Positions 1 to 8,748 of a stretch of DNA of 64,000 nt are shown piece by piece; position 1 is the first letter of the stretch, and every line of letters begins with the position of its first letter. The notes under the pieces are model-generated. The model searched no databases, had not been told where the DNA came from, and saw nothing but the letters and a program-made list of their open reading frames with translations. The stretch is taken from assembly GCF_003217325.1 (NCBI RefSeq), contig NZ_QJTI01000002.1:248001-312000 (forward strand). The letters are read 5' to 3'. The position numbers and the translations under genes are program-made. This stretch comes from Rhodopseudomonas faecalis (GTDB lineage: Bacteria; Pseudomonadota; Alphaproteobacteria; Rhizobiales; Xanthobacteraceae).

Positions 1-525
1 CAAATCGTCATCCCGCACACTGACCCCGGCCTTGAGGCCGCGATCAACATCATGGGCCGGCAAATCACCCGCGCTCTGGCGGCCGCCGACACCGAATGGG
101 CGCAGCTCTGGCGATCGTTCGTCATGCGCGTCAACTCGATCAATTCCATTCGCGGCGCCAGCGCGGAAAAGGGCGTCCGCTGGGCTGCGCGGCAGATCAT
201 CATTGGTTGCGAGACGATGAGCGAGCCGGAATTCGGCGCCCCGGCAGCGCCGGGCGGCCCTTGGGCGCGTCTGATCTCTGCGCTCGCGGCGATCCCGGAT
301 CGGGAGCCGATGTCTCGCCTGATCGCCGCCGAGATCGCGACGCCGCCGCTCCCGGATTGGCGGCGCGCAGCGGCTTCGCTGGGCGTCAACCGGGATACTG
401 CCGCAGCGATCGGCATAGCGCCGATTGATGACGCCGCCGACGGCATCGCCGCGGCAGAAATCGTCATCGAGCCGGATGACGGGGCGCAAGGCGTCACTGT
501 CTCGCTGGATGAGGCCACGCAATGA
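1..525 (+). CDS. Prophage protein of unknown function (5' end cut by window)
   Basis: The reading frame is open from base 1, so the start lies upstream; the first internal ATG is at 52. The 174 visible codons give an Ala/Pro-rich protein with a helical N-terminal part and an acidic C-terminus. I do not recognise the family. It ends in an ATGA overlap with the baseplate V gene. In P2 the tail completion genes R and S sit just before V, so a tail completion or connector role is possible from position only. Confidence 0.6.
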   Translation, partial: QIVIPHTDPGLEAAINIMGRQITRALAAADTEWAQLWRSFVMRVNSINSIRGASAEKGVRWAARQIIIGCETMSEPEFGAPAAPGGPWARLISALAAIPDREPMSRLIAAEIATPPLPDWRRAAASLGVNRDTAAAIGIAPIDDAADGIAAAEIVIEPDDGAQGVTVSLDEATQ

Positions 526-1076
526 TCCCAGCGGAAGTTCTTGAGCTGATGACGCGCGTCGCCGAGATCGAGCGCAAACTTGACGGCATGTTCCGGCACG
601 GCCGTGTCGCGGCGCGCAAATACGACGACGACGCGAAGCGCTGGCACGTTCGGCTCCGCGTCGGCGGCACCGATGCCGAGCCGATGCTGGGGCCGTGGGT
701 GCCATATTCGCAGGTGGCGTTCGGCAATGGCGCTCTGAATGTTCATTACGTGCCGCAGGTCGGCGCCCAGATGACGATGCTTTCGCCCGCTGGCGATCCT
801 CAACAGGCTGTCGCTATCCCGCTGACGTGGTGGAGCGATCACCCGGCGCCCAGCAAAGACCCGGGCGCGGTCGTGGCGACATTCGGCAAGGTTCAGCTGA
901 CGGTCAAAGACGGCGTGGTCGAAATCGCGGTCGGGCAGATCAAGCTGCGCGTCACGGGCGATCGTGTCGAGACGATTGGAGCGACGTTCCTTGGCCTGGA
1001 TAGCGCGGGCGAGGGCGCGCCGCGGGCAAAGGTCGATCCCGACCAGCCGGCGAAACAGGTATTCGCGAAGGTGTGA
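522..1076 (+). CDS. Phage baseplate assembly protein V
   Basis: 184 aa. The N-terminal half (about 20-110) reads like the OB-fold of gpV/gp45 spike proteins: a short helix, a basic strand pair (RVAARKYDDDAKRW), then a V-P-Q-V-G-x-Q motif typical of the family. The C-terminal half is beta-rich and would form the membrane-piercing needle; I do not see the HxH iron-binding tip of P2 gpV. It starts at ATG 522 overlapping the upstream stop and is followed by W, J and I in P2 order, which supports the call. Confidence 0.85.
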   Translation: MIPAEVLELMTRVAEIERKLDGMFRHGRVAARKYDDDAKRWHVRLRVGGTDAEPMLGPWVPYSQVAFGNGALNVHYVPQVGAQMTMLSPAGDPQQAVAIPLTWWSDHPAPSKDPGAVVATFGKVQLTVKDGVVEIAVGQIKLRVTGDRVETIGATFLGLDSAGEGAPRAKVDPDQPAKQVFAKV

Positions 1077-1483
1077 GTATGGCTGGAATGGATCGCGAAA
1101 CCGGCCGGCTGCTGGACGGCTGGGACCATGTTGTGCAGTGCTTGATGGAGCTGTTCACGACTGGGTTCGGCGCACGAGCTATGCGCGAATGGTTCGGGAC
1201 GCTGGTCCCTAAACAGCTCGGCAACAACTTGGTCCCAAGCCTTGTCGTGAACATCTACTCGGCTATTTGCACGGCCATCGAGCTGTGGGAGCCGCGCTTC
1301 CGCGTCATCAAAATCACGCCATTGCAGACCAGCGCTGAGAAGGTGCGGCGCGGCGTGCTTGGCATCCGCATCGACGGCGAGTACCGCCCGCGTGCTTTGG
1401 AAGGCGATCTTACGCCCGAAGGGATGCGCGCTGTTCACGTTGATTGGTCCGGCGGTTCCTTTTCCGTCCGGCGCGCTACCTGA
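1073..1483 (+). CDS. Baseplate wedge protein W (GPW/gp25 family)
   Basis: 136 aa from GTG 1073, which overlaps the stop of V (GTGA); ATG 1079 is an alternative. The N-terminus MDRETGRLLDGWDHVVQCL followed by an L-x-T-x-x-G-x-R sequence is the gp25/gpW signature of the baseplate wedge component that helps trigger sheath polymerisation. The small size and the V-W-J order agree. The stop overlaps the ATG of J by one base (TGATG), indicating translational coupling. Confidence 0.85.
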   Translation: MSMAGMDRETGRLLDGWDHVVQCLMELFTTGFGARAMREWFGTLVPKQLGNNLVPSLVVNIYSAICTAIELWEPRFRVIKITPLQTSAEKVRRGVLGIRIDGEYRPRALEGDLTPEGMRAVHVDWSGGSFSVRRAT

Positions 1484-2436
1484 TGGGGGTCTCGGTGTCG
1501 TCAACTCGTTTCGTTACTCTCGACCTGTCGCTGTTGCCCCCGGCGAAGGTGGTCGAAGAGCTCGACTTTGAGGCGATCCTTGCCGATCAGAAGGCGTGGG
1601 TGATGGCGCGATGGGAGGAGGTCCGCAAGAAGCGGCCCGGCCTGCCGGCGTTCGACACGCTCGGGCTCGAAACCGAGCCGATGACGATCATTCTCGAAAG
1701 CTACGCCTTCCGCGAGACGATCGTTCGCGGCGTGATGAACGACAAGGCGAAGGCGAGCATGCTGGCATACGCCAGCGGCAGCGACCTTGACCACATCGGC
1801 GCCGGCTACGACTGCTTCCGGCTGACGCGCTCCCCTGCGGACCCTACGGCGTCGCCGCCGGTCGCCGCCGTGATGGAAAGCGACGAAGACTATCGGAGCC
1901 GTATCCAGCTTGCCCCGAACGCCTTCTCAACGCTCGGCCCCGCGGGGGCCTATATCTACTGGGCGCGCACGGTCGCCCCGACAGTCAAGGACGCTAACCC
2001 GGTGTCCCCTGGCGTTTCCGGCAAGGCGGACGGCCGCGTGGACGTGTACGTCGCCGGCTTCGATGGGCAGCCGGTGCCTGACAGCGACATCAATGCGCTT
2101 GTGGCCTTCTTCACCCGCGAGGATGTCGCGTCGCTGACGGACATCGTGTCGGTGATCCGCGCCGAGGTCTTGGCCTATGACTACGAGGCTGTGCTGCAAA
2201 TCCCCCGCGGGCCTGATCCGGCGGCGATGATCGCCGCCGCTACGGCCGCTGTGCGGGCTTACGGGGCAGAGCGGTACAAGATCGGGGCGACGGCTTACGC
2301 AAAGGCGATGGACGGTGCAGCGCTGCGCCCTGGCGCCGCCAACCTGATCCGCACGGCGCCGGCTGGCGACATCGAGTGCGGCCCCTCGCAAATCCCGTGG
2401 CTCCGCTCGGTCCGCATCACCACACAGACGATTTGA
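1483..2436 (+). CDS. Baseplate J-like protein
   Basis: 317 aa from ATG 1483; an in-frame start at 1444 would lie inside W and was rejected. The pattern FDTLGLETEPMTIILESYAFRE, then ASGSDLDHIGAGYDCFR, is typical of the P2 gpJ/Mu gp47 baseplate family, in which each subunit forms part of the wedge ring. A further typical segment is the DEDYRSRIQLAP stretch near residue 140, followed by alternating domains. It lies between W and I in a tightly packed operon. Confidence 0.88.
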   Translation: MGVSVSSTRFVTLDLSLLPPAKVVEELDFEAILADQKAWVMARWEEVRKKRPGLPAFDTLGLETEPMTIILESYAFRETIVRGVMNDKAKASMLAYASGSDLDHIGAGYDCFRLTRSPADPTASPPVAAVMESDEDYRSRIQLAPNAFSTLGPAGAYIYWARTVAPTVKDANPVSPGVSGKADGRVDVYVAGFDGQPVPDSDINALVAFFTREDVASLTDIVSVIRAEVLAYDYEAVLQIPRGPDPAAMIAAATAAVRAYGAERYKIGATAYAKAMDGAALRPGAANLIRTAPAGDIECGPSQIPWLRSVRITTQTI

Positions 2437-2440
2437 TCCC

Positions 2441-3691
2441 ATGGCACAGCCCAACCAGTTCGCGGAGCATTTGCTGCCGCCGAATGCGTCTCCCCTCATG
2501 GAGACGCTGGCGGCGGCCGGCGCGCGATTGCAGCGCCTGCCGGTGCCGCTCGATCTGCTCAAGCGGCCTTATGAGACGCCGGACGGATTTGTCCCGCTGC
2601 TCGCTTGGGAGCGCGCCGTCGCGCTGTGGAATGGCGACTGGTCGCAATCCCGAAAGCGCAACGTCATCGACGCATCGCTGCGCCTGCACTTCAAGCTCGG
2701 GACCGCCAAAGCGATCCGCGAGTATGTCCGTTACTGTGACGGCGAGGTTATCCGCATCGAGCGCCCGCCGTCGCGCGTATTCAGCGGGCCGGCGCTGACG
2801 CGCGAGGAGCGCGAGGCCTGGCTGTCTAAGCTGCCGCAGGTCCGCGTGTGGACCTTCCGCGAAGCCGGCACCGCTGCCGCCCACAAGGCGTTCCTCGGCG
2901 GCCGATCGGGGCGCGTCAAGTCGCGTCGGTTCTATATGGCCGCCATCGTTGCGACGCCATCAACTGCGCGCGATCACATGGGGCTGAAAGCTCGGTGGGT
3001 CGTCCGCGGCAAGGAAACAGACGAGCGCGTCACGGAGTTCGGGAGCCACTTCCAACTCCATCTCCGCAGCTCCGCCGGTCGTCGGGTGATGTGCGATAGG
3101 CCGTTCGCACGGCGCTACTTCGTGCCGAGCGAAGCATGGCGCCGGCTGGTAACGATCGCGCCGAAAGCGATCTCGCCATGGCGGATCGCAGTGGGGCCCA
3201 CATTGCAGGCAGTCCAAGCCGAGCCCGAGCGGATTGCGGAACACGGCATCCGCGGGCGCGGCGTGTTCTCCGGCTCTGTCTATTACCGCAGCACAGGTTC
3301 GTTCCTGCGCCGCAATTACTTCGTGCCGACGACGGCGCCGATGCGCCTGTTCGATCGTTACCCCGTTTTCGACGGCTCGGTCGGCCTGAAACGCCCAAAC
3401 GTTCAGTTCATGGGGACGGGGCGCTATGGCGCCCCGGCTCATTCTGCAATCATCCACGTCTCAATCCCTGGCCGCCGCAGCCGGCACGCCGCTGGCGAGG
3501 GCATTACCACCCCGGGAGCCCGCTATTGGCTGCCGAGCAATCCTGAGCCGTTCCAGCGCGTCCGCAATGCGATCTCGCTGGCGAAGCGGCTGTCCGACAA
3601 GCTCCTACTGCAATCAGGCCCGATACCGCGCTTTGTCGCCGACAAGCCGTTCCTTGCCGGCATCGACAAGTTCGTTGTTGGGCGCCCATAA
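2441..3691 (+). CDS. Phage tail protein I with long C-terminal extension
   Basis: 416 aa. Residues about 8-150 match the P2 gpI pattern: LLPPNASPLMETL at the start, a central PLLAWERAVALWNGDW, and KRNVIDASLRLHFKLGTAKAIREYV. P2 gpI links the baseplate to the tail fibre and is only about 180 aa. Here another roughly 265 residues, basic and rich in Tyr and Phe, extend the protein; I do not recognise that part. It starts 4 bases after J and is followed by fibre genes. Confidence 0.75.
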   Translation: MAQPNQFAEHLLPPNASPLMETLAAAGARLQRLPVPLDLLKRPYETPDGFVPLLAWERAVALWNGDWSQSRKRNVIDASLRLHFKLGTAKAIREYVRYCDGEVIRIERPPSRVFSGPALTREEREAWLSKLPQVRVWTFREAGTAAAHKAFLGGRSGRVKSRRFYMAAIVATPSTARDHMGLKARWVVRGKETDERVTEFGSHFQLHLRSSAGRRVMCDRPFARRYFVPSEAWRRLVTIAPKAISPWRIAVGPTLQAVQAEPERIAEHGIRGRGVFSGSVYYRSTGSFLRRNYFVPTTAPMRLFDRYPVFDGSVGLKRPNVQFMGTGRYGAPAHSAIIHVSIPGRRSRHAAGEGITTPGARYWLPSNPEPFQRVRNAISLAKRLSDKLLLQSGPIPRFVADKPFLAGIDKFVVGRP

Positions 3692-3705
3692 CGAGGTCCA
3701 CCGAG

Positions 3706-5970
3706 ATGGAAAAGAAAGTCCAGTTCCGCGACTACCAAGAACAGCAGGCCGCGGACCACACGAACTTGCAGGATTTCACCGAGCAATCGCTCGACCACAT
3801 CGTCACCGATGCGGTGACGGCGTCGCGCCGATATTCGGGCTTCGGCGTCGTCAAGAGCGCGCAAGCCGAAGTGATTGTCTCGGGCGGTCGGTTCTATGAT
3901 CAAGGCGGCGCTGTCTACAACCTCGCAACCCCGACAACTCAGCTGCTGGTGTCGTTCCTGCCGGTCATCGCTCGGCGGATTGTGACCGTGTCCGTATCCG
4001 GCGTCGAAGCCGACACCGATGTTGAGACCCGGGATTTCTTGACCAACGTCGATACTGGTCAGACCGAGCCGCGGGCCGTTGCTACTGTGCGGGCGCGCAA
4101 CGCTGTGCTGGCGTTCACTGCCGGCGCGGAGAATGCCGATCCGCAGCCTCCCGCGATCCCTGCGAGCAACGTGGCTATCGCCAACATCCTGCTCGATCCC
4201 ACGCAAGTCGTGTCGATCACGGCCCTGACGCGCAATCAGGTGGCGTCAACCGAAGGGCTCGACATGCGGGCGCTGGCGCTCGAAGCGTGGCGGTCGATCG
4301 TCCAGCCGCGCGTGGACAGCTTGGCGTCCGATATCTCGGCGCTGGCGAAACGGGTCGATATGGCTGGCAGCAACATCCACATCGTCAAGCTGTATCAGGA
4401 CCTCGCGCAAGTGAAGGAAAAGGCAGGCTTGCCGCAGGCGTTCTCTCAATACGGGGCTGACTACTTCCTGTGGCCCGACACCGCGCGAAGCGACATCAAC
4501 AACACCCAGAACCTTGGCTTCGATGCCGAAGTCGAGATGGGCGTCCGCTTCCCGTCGGCCAACGCCACTCAGTTCGAAATCTCGCTGTTCTCGGCCAACG
4601 ATGCGAACGCCGCTTATAGCAATGGCCTGCTGCTGCCCGCATACGATAGCGTCGTCAAGCTCTCGACAGGTGATTTCTACACCGACCTCGCGCTCGGGCA
4701 GTTCGGGTGGCAAACGTACGCGCTCGAGCAAAAGCAGATGAAGGTTGAGCGGTTGCGTTACGGCGGTCGCTATGCGGTCTGCTCGAACGGGTCGCAGTGG
4801 CAGACGGCATCGGCTACCGGCGACGCGCCTTACTGGTTGCCGAACTTCTCGACCTATCGCTCGGTGGCTGCCGTCGGCAATAACGGCAACTACAGCCATC
4901 TCATCGAGTATTATGACTATTGGTGGCACGACAGTTGGGCGGAGCCGTATTGGGAGCTGAAAACCGTTGAGCATAAGATCAGCGGTGCCCAGGTCGCGCA
5001 GACGTTCCTTAACTCATCGGATATGTGGGCGACGGGGCTCGACTTCTATGTCACGTCAAAGGCGGCAGCCGAGGACATTTGGGTAACGCTCTGCGAGGTG
5101 ACCGGAGGGCAGCCCGATTTGTCCAAGACGCTCGCGCACGTTGCCTATCCGCATGCGAGCATCGTCGCTGGCTGGAACACGGCTCAAATCCCGCCGACCT
5201 TCCTCTCGAAGGGGGGGCGCTATGCAGTTGTGTTGACCACTGGCGCAAACCACAAGGTCGGGATGACCAGCGGTCAGTCCTATTTGGACGGGACGTTCTT
5301 CTACAACACCGACGGCGTGTACTTCCTCGGCGATCTGACGAAGGATTTGATGCTCCGTGTTCGGGCGGCCAAATTCCGCGCCGCCCAGGTGACGATCGAG
5401 TTTGGCGTAATCAACTTGGACGGCGGCCTGCGCAACATCGACATCACTGCGCAGCAGATCGTCCCGGCATCGACTGACCTGATCTATGAAATCCGAGCCA
5501 ATGGCTCGGGTGCGTGGCAGCCGCTGACGAAGGAAAATCTCACGGCACTGAACGGCGCCCCGGCGCTCTGCCAGTTCCGCGCTCGGTTCAACGGAACTTC
5601 TGATGTGCAGCCCGGCCTTCGGCTGCCGGGGTCGCGGGTGTACGTGTCGCGTCCCAAGACCGCGTTTCGGCACATCGCTGCCCCCGAAGTTCTGGCGGCG
5701 CCTTCCAGCAACATCACCGTCAAGTATCTGTTGGAGGGGTACGACCCGACGCCGCACACGTTCTCGGGGCAGTTGCGTGTCGGGGGGCAGTACGTCAGCC
5801 CGGCGACGACCACGGTGACGCTCGTTGACGCATCGGTGATGCGCTACGAGGTCGTGTGCAACTACACCCTTGCAGCGCCGACCTCCACGTTCTCGATCGT
5901 GTCGGTAGGAACCACCAATTCCCCGGCGACCGTCTACCACATCGCGGAACGTGTTTTCTGGGCGCTGTAG
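3706..5970 (+). CDS. Large phage tail appendage or fibre protein
   Basis: 754 aa. The N-terminus (MEKKVQFRDYQEQQAADHTNLQDFTEQSLDHIVTDA, given here only as its type: a conserved virion-attachment region) resembles DUF4815-like phage tail proteins; this is recalled similarity, not a search. The middle and C-terminal parts are beta-rich with many Trp and Tyr residues around 300-430, as in receptor-binding or carbohydrate-binding modules. It follows tail protein I, the usual site for fibre genes such as P2 H. The exact ligand cannot be read from sequence. Confidence 0.55.
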   Translation: MEKKVQFRDYQEQQAADHTNLQDFTEQSLDHIVTDAVTASRRYSGFGVVKSAQAEVIVSGGRFYDQGGAVYNLATPTTQLLVSFLPVIARRIVTVSVSGVEADTDVETRDFLTNVDTGQTEPRAVATVRARNAVLAFTAGAENADPQPPAIPASNVAIANILLDPTQVVSITALTRNQVASTEGLDMRALALEAWRSIVQPRVDSLASDISALAKRVDMAGSNIHIVKLYQDLAQVKEKAGLPQAFSQYGADYFLWPDTARSDINNTQNLGFDAEVEMGVRFPSANATQFEISLFSANDANAAYSNGLLLPAYDSVVKLSTGDFYTDLALGQFGWQTYALEQKQMKVERLRYGGRYAVCSNGSQWQTASATGDAPYWLPNFSTYRSVAAVGNNGNYSHLIEYYDYWWHDSWAEPYWELKTVEHKISGAQVAQTFLNSSDMWATGLDFYVTSKAAAEDIWVTLCEVTGGQPDLSKTLAHVAYPHASIVAGWNTAQIPPTFLSKGGRYAVVLTTGANHKVGMTSGQSYLDGTFFYNTDGVYFLGDLTKDLMLRVRAAKFRAAQVTIEFGVINLDGGLRNIDITAQQIVPASTDLIYEIRANGSGAWQPLTKENLTALNGAPALCQFRARFNGTSDVQPGLRLPGSRVYVSRPKTAFRHIAAPEVLAAPSSNITVKYLLEGYDPTPHTFSGQLRVGGQYVSPATTTVTLVDASVMRYEVVCNYTLAAPTSTFSIVSVGTTNSPATVYHIAERVFWAL

Positions 5971-6009
5971 ATCGGCGCCCAGCCAATCAAGAAAGCAGAG
6001 GAGTGAGAA

Positions 6010-6300
6010 ATGGCAAATGAAAGCGCTGCTGCCGGCCCCCAGCAGGCTGCAGGGGATACGTCGCATCTTTCGGGGGTAATGCCCCAGCGGGCGGCAATGG
6101 ACGCGCTGCTCGCCGATGCTGCGGGGTTGAGCAAGGTTCCGGCCAAGTTCGACCCGGCGGCGACATATCGGGTGAAGCTGTCTGGCCTCGCTGTGCTGCC
6201 GTCCGGCGCGATCCTACGCCCGATCAGCGATGTGGTGGTCAGCGGCGAAGTCGCGGAGCTGATCCGGGACAAGATTGCGGGCGCGAAGAAGATCGGGTGA
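6010..6300 (+). CDS. Small prophage protein, unknown function
   Basis: 96 aa, with an AGAGGAGTGAGAA ribosome-binding region before ATG 6010. The N-terminus is Ala/Gly/Gln-rich. The C-terminal half has a beta pattern (TYRVKLSGLAVLPSGAILRP) ending in a charged helix. I do not recognise it. It lies between two fibre-like genes, so it may be a virion accessory or fibre-related protein. Confidence 0.55.
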   Translation: MANESAAAGPQQAAGDTSHLSGVMPQRAAMDALLADAAGLSKVPAKFDPAATYRVKLSGLAVLPSGAILRPISDVVVSGEVAELIRDKIAGAKKIG

Positions 6301-6304
6301 TGTG

Positions 6305-7270
6305 ATGCAGCGGTTCGATCAGCTTTACCGTGTGTGGCGTGGCGATAACCTCGGCTCCGCCGAGTTTTGGAACGTCCGGCTCAAGGACATCGACATCCGC
6401 CTTGATGCGCGGGAGCGCGACGCAGAGAAGATCGATCGGGCTGCCCAAGAACTGATTGCTATCGGAATTCAGCGGGTGAACGTCACGTTCAACCCGCTGA
6501 TCCAGCAATCGCAACAGGCGATGGCTGACGCAACGCAGCTGCTGCATGATGCGCAAGCGGCCGTCCAAGTCACGATCAACGAAGGCGCCTCCAACTTCAA
6601 CGCAGCAATCGACGCGGCGAACGCCAATCTTTCAGCCTTCATTTCCGAGGCAACTGAACAGCTTGGCGCCGCGCTGGCGGGCGGGGTCGATGCGGGGACG
6701 ATTTCATCCCCGCGCCCCCAGAAGATCAAGTTGCTGCGATCGACCATCCAAGGAGAGGTGCCGACTAGTTTGGGGAGCGGCGAGGTCGCGATCAACGAAG
6801 CCGACAACAAGCTGTTCTGGCGGAACGTGGGTGGCGAAGTCTGCTCGCTGCCGCTGGCGACTTTGTTGTCAGTAATCAAAGACGCTCCGGCGTCATTCGA
6901 CACGTTCAAGAAGGTGGCTGACGGCCTTGCTGCGCGGGTGCTGATTTATGGAAACCAGACGCTTCAAGGTGGATTTGCTGCGACGAGTGGAGATGTCGGG
7001 TCGATCTCGGGCGGCTCCTACAAGCCGATCCCGGCGACGGGCAATTTCCAGCACATCGTCAACAACGGAGCGCACACCCTGTCGCCGCCGGATGCGCCCG
7101 GCTCCTTCGTTGTCGAATACACCAACGGCGCCTCTGCTGGGGCGCTGACGACATCCGGCTTCGCAAAGGTCACTGGCGCATCTTACACCGCGACAGCCGG
7201 GCACAAGTTCTTGATGTTCATCACTCGCACCAACAGCGCGAGCCACCTGCATATTCAGGCGCTCCAATGA
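6305..7270 (+). CDS. Tail fibre-like protein with N-terminal coiled coil
   Basis: 321 aa from ATG 6305, five bases after the previous stop; an upstream in-frame start at 6275 would overlap that gene and was rejected. Residues about 30-140 form a long helical, coiled-coil-like region rich in Ala, Gln and Asp. Residues about 150-185 contain a segment (GEVAINEADNKLFWRN) common in phage fibre and stalk proteins, and the last 120 residues are Gly/Ser/Thr-rich and beta-like. A trimeric fibre is the likely fold. It overlaps the next gene by ATGA. Confidence 0.6.
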   Translation: MQRFDQLYRVWRGDNLGSAEFWNVRLKDIDIRLDARERDAEKIDRAAQELIAIGIQRVNVTFNPLIQQSQQAMADATQLLHDAQAAVQVTINEGASNFNAAIDAANANLSAFISEATEQLGAALAGGVDAGTISSPRPQKIKLLRSTIQGEVPTSLGSGEVAINEADNKLFWRNVGGEVCSLPLATLLSVIKDAPASFDTFKKVADGLAARVLIYGNQTLQGGFAATSGDVGSISGGSYKPIPATGNFQHIVNNGAHTLSPPDAPGSFVVEYTNGASAGALTTSGFAKVTGASYTATAGHKFLMFITRTNSASHLHIQALQ

Positions 7271-8157
7271 CATTCCCATTTCCGGCCTTCTGCCCAGGAA
7301 ACTCTATGCCGGCGCCGTTTTCGTTCGCGAATGTTGTGAACGCGCCGAAGTCGGCGACGGTGATGAGCGGCGCGATAGCGCCTATCGGATACGATACGCC
7401 GGCCGAGGTGGCCGTGGTTGGCGGTCAGGTGCGGATCAATGGCGGCGCATGGACGTCGCTTGTCACCTATATCGCCCCGGGCGAGACAATTGAACTCAAG
7501 CTTACCACACCAAACGCCTGGGCGACGCAGGCATCCGCCACGGTCACGATTGGCGGACGAAGTTCGACGTGGTCTGTAACGACCGGCACCGCGTCGAGCG
7601 GCAACTGGGACAGTGGCTGGAAGTCCGGAACGTGGAATATCAGCACGCCTCAGTTCTTTAGTTGGTTTCGAGTTCAGTTGTGGGGGCCTGGCGCTGGCGG
7701 TGGCGGCGGCGGCGGGATCGGCGCCGGGTGCACGAGCGGCGGTGCTGGTACGAGCGCCGGCATTGCCCGCTTCAATGGCGGGCCATATGCCACTGGCGGC
7801 GGTTATGGAACGGGCGGCCAATGGGCAATCCCATCCGCTCCGCGCGGAGCTAACGGAACGACTTCTGGCGTCGGAACTGGTGTTGGTGGGGACACCAACA
7901 CCAGTGGCGGTGGCGCGCTCGGTGGTGGCGGCGGTGCAGGCGGGGTTTGGGGCTCCGTTGTCGGCGGGACAGGCGGAACAGGCGGCAACGGAGGCTATTG
8001 CTCGAAGACGTACTATTGGGGCGAAATCGCGGCGCTGCTGTCGTGCCTTGTTGAACTCGGCGCCCCAGGCGTCGGCGGTCCCGGTGGCTCTGGTTATATC
8101 GCCGGGGCGTCCGGGGCTGGTGGCGGGTACGGCCGCTGTTATATCGATTGGGGTTAG
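7267..8157 (+). CDS. Glycine-rich phage adhesin-like protein
   Basis: 296 aa. Residues 1-115 form a beta-rich N-terminal domain. Residues about 140-290 are dominated by Gly runs (GPGAGGGGGGGIGAG and similar) broken by short aromatic or Cys-containing stretches, ending in GAGGGYGRCYIDWG. Glycine-rich repeats at the distal fibre tip are known from T-even-type gp38 adhesins, where they pack as polyglycine II helices and determine host range. That comparison is inference from composition. The gene is translationally coupled (ATGA) to the preceding fibre gene. Confidence 0.6.
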   Translation: MTFPFPAFCPGNSMPAPFSFANVVNAPKSATVMSGAIAPIGYDTPAEVAVVGGQVRINGGAWTSLVTYIAPGETIELKLTTPNAWATQASATVTIGGRSSTWSVTTGTASSGNWDSGWKSGTWNISTPQFFSWFRVQLWGPGAGGGGGGGIGAGCTSGGAGTSAGIARFNGGPYATGGGYGTGGQWAIPSAPRGANGTTSGVGTGVGGDTNTSGGGALGGGGGAGGVWGSVVGGTGGTGGNGGYCSKTYYWGEIAALLSCLVELGAPGVGGPGGSGYIAGASGAGGGYGRCYIDWG

Positions 8158-8159
8158 TG

Positions 8160-8648
8160 ATGACGAAGGATGGCTTTGCTCTGATCCGTGATGCTGATCA
8201 CACGGAGATCGGGTGGTGGGAGGTGATCCCGGCGCGGATCGAAATCCCGGGCAGTGCTGACGTTGTATTTGGGGCAGAACCGGGCTGGTCTGGCGCCGGC
8301 TATTCAATCAAGCCGCGAACGCGCGAATTTGCAGACCCACCAGATGTTGACCCGGCGTTGCCGCGTCCCATCGTCCCGCTTTCGCGCCGTCAGTTCTATG
8401 AGGCACTGGCGCGGTCGCAATACATCACCGAAGCCGAAGCCCTTGCGGCCATGGCCGGCGTGATCCCGGCGCCGCTTGGCGCGGCCGTCGATGCGCTCGC
8501 CGAGCAAGAGCGTTTCACGGCGCGCATGTTGCTCGCTGGCGGCGCGGAATTTCGCCGCGACCATCCTCTGGTCGAGATCATCGGCGCGGCGCACGGCCAA
8601 TCGGCGGCGCAGATCGACGCCTTCTTCCAGCAAGCGGCGGCGCTGTAG
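8160..8648 (+). CDS. Putative tail fibre assembly or accessory protein
   Basis: 162 aa from ATG 8160, two bases after the stop of the glycine-rich gene; GTG 8157 and TTG 8148 are in-frame alternatives. The N-terminus is beta-rich (RDADHTEIGWWEVIP). The C-terminal two thirds are helical, with an SRRQFYEALARSQYITEAEALAAM segment of the type seen in DUF4376-like and tail-fibre chaperone proteins. Position at the end of the fibre block fits a fibre chaperone. A terminator follows. Confidence 0.45.
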   Translation: MTKDGFALIRDADHTEIGWWEVIPARIEIPGSADVVFGAEPGWSGAGYSIKPRTREFADPPDVDPALPRPIVPLSRRQFYEALARSQYITEAEALAAMAGVIPAPLGAAVDALAEQERFTARMLLAGGAEFRRDHPLVEIIGAAHGQSAAQIDAFFQQAAAL

Positions 8649-8702
8649 ACGCCGCAAACTAACTGCACGCCGGGACATCCGTTCCGACGTGGACCGAACC
8701 TG

Positions 8703-8728
8703 GGCCGCCTGATGGGCGGCCTTTTTTT
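8703..8728 (+). terminator. Rho-independent terminator after the fibre block
   Basis: A perfect 7-bp stem GGCCGCC/GGCGGCC (8703-8709 with 8715-8721) with a 5-base loop is followed by seven T residues at 8722-8728. It separates the fibre module from the sheath/tube module. Confidence 0.85.
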
Positions 8729-8748
8729 ATGGAGTAGGAGCCCCCCAG

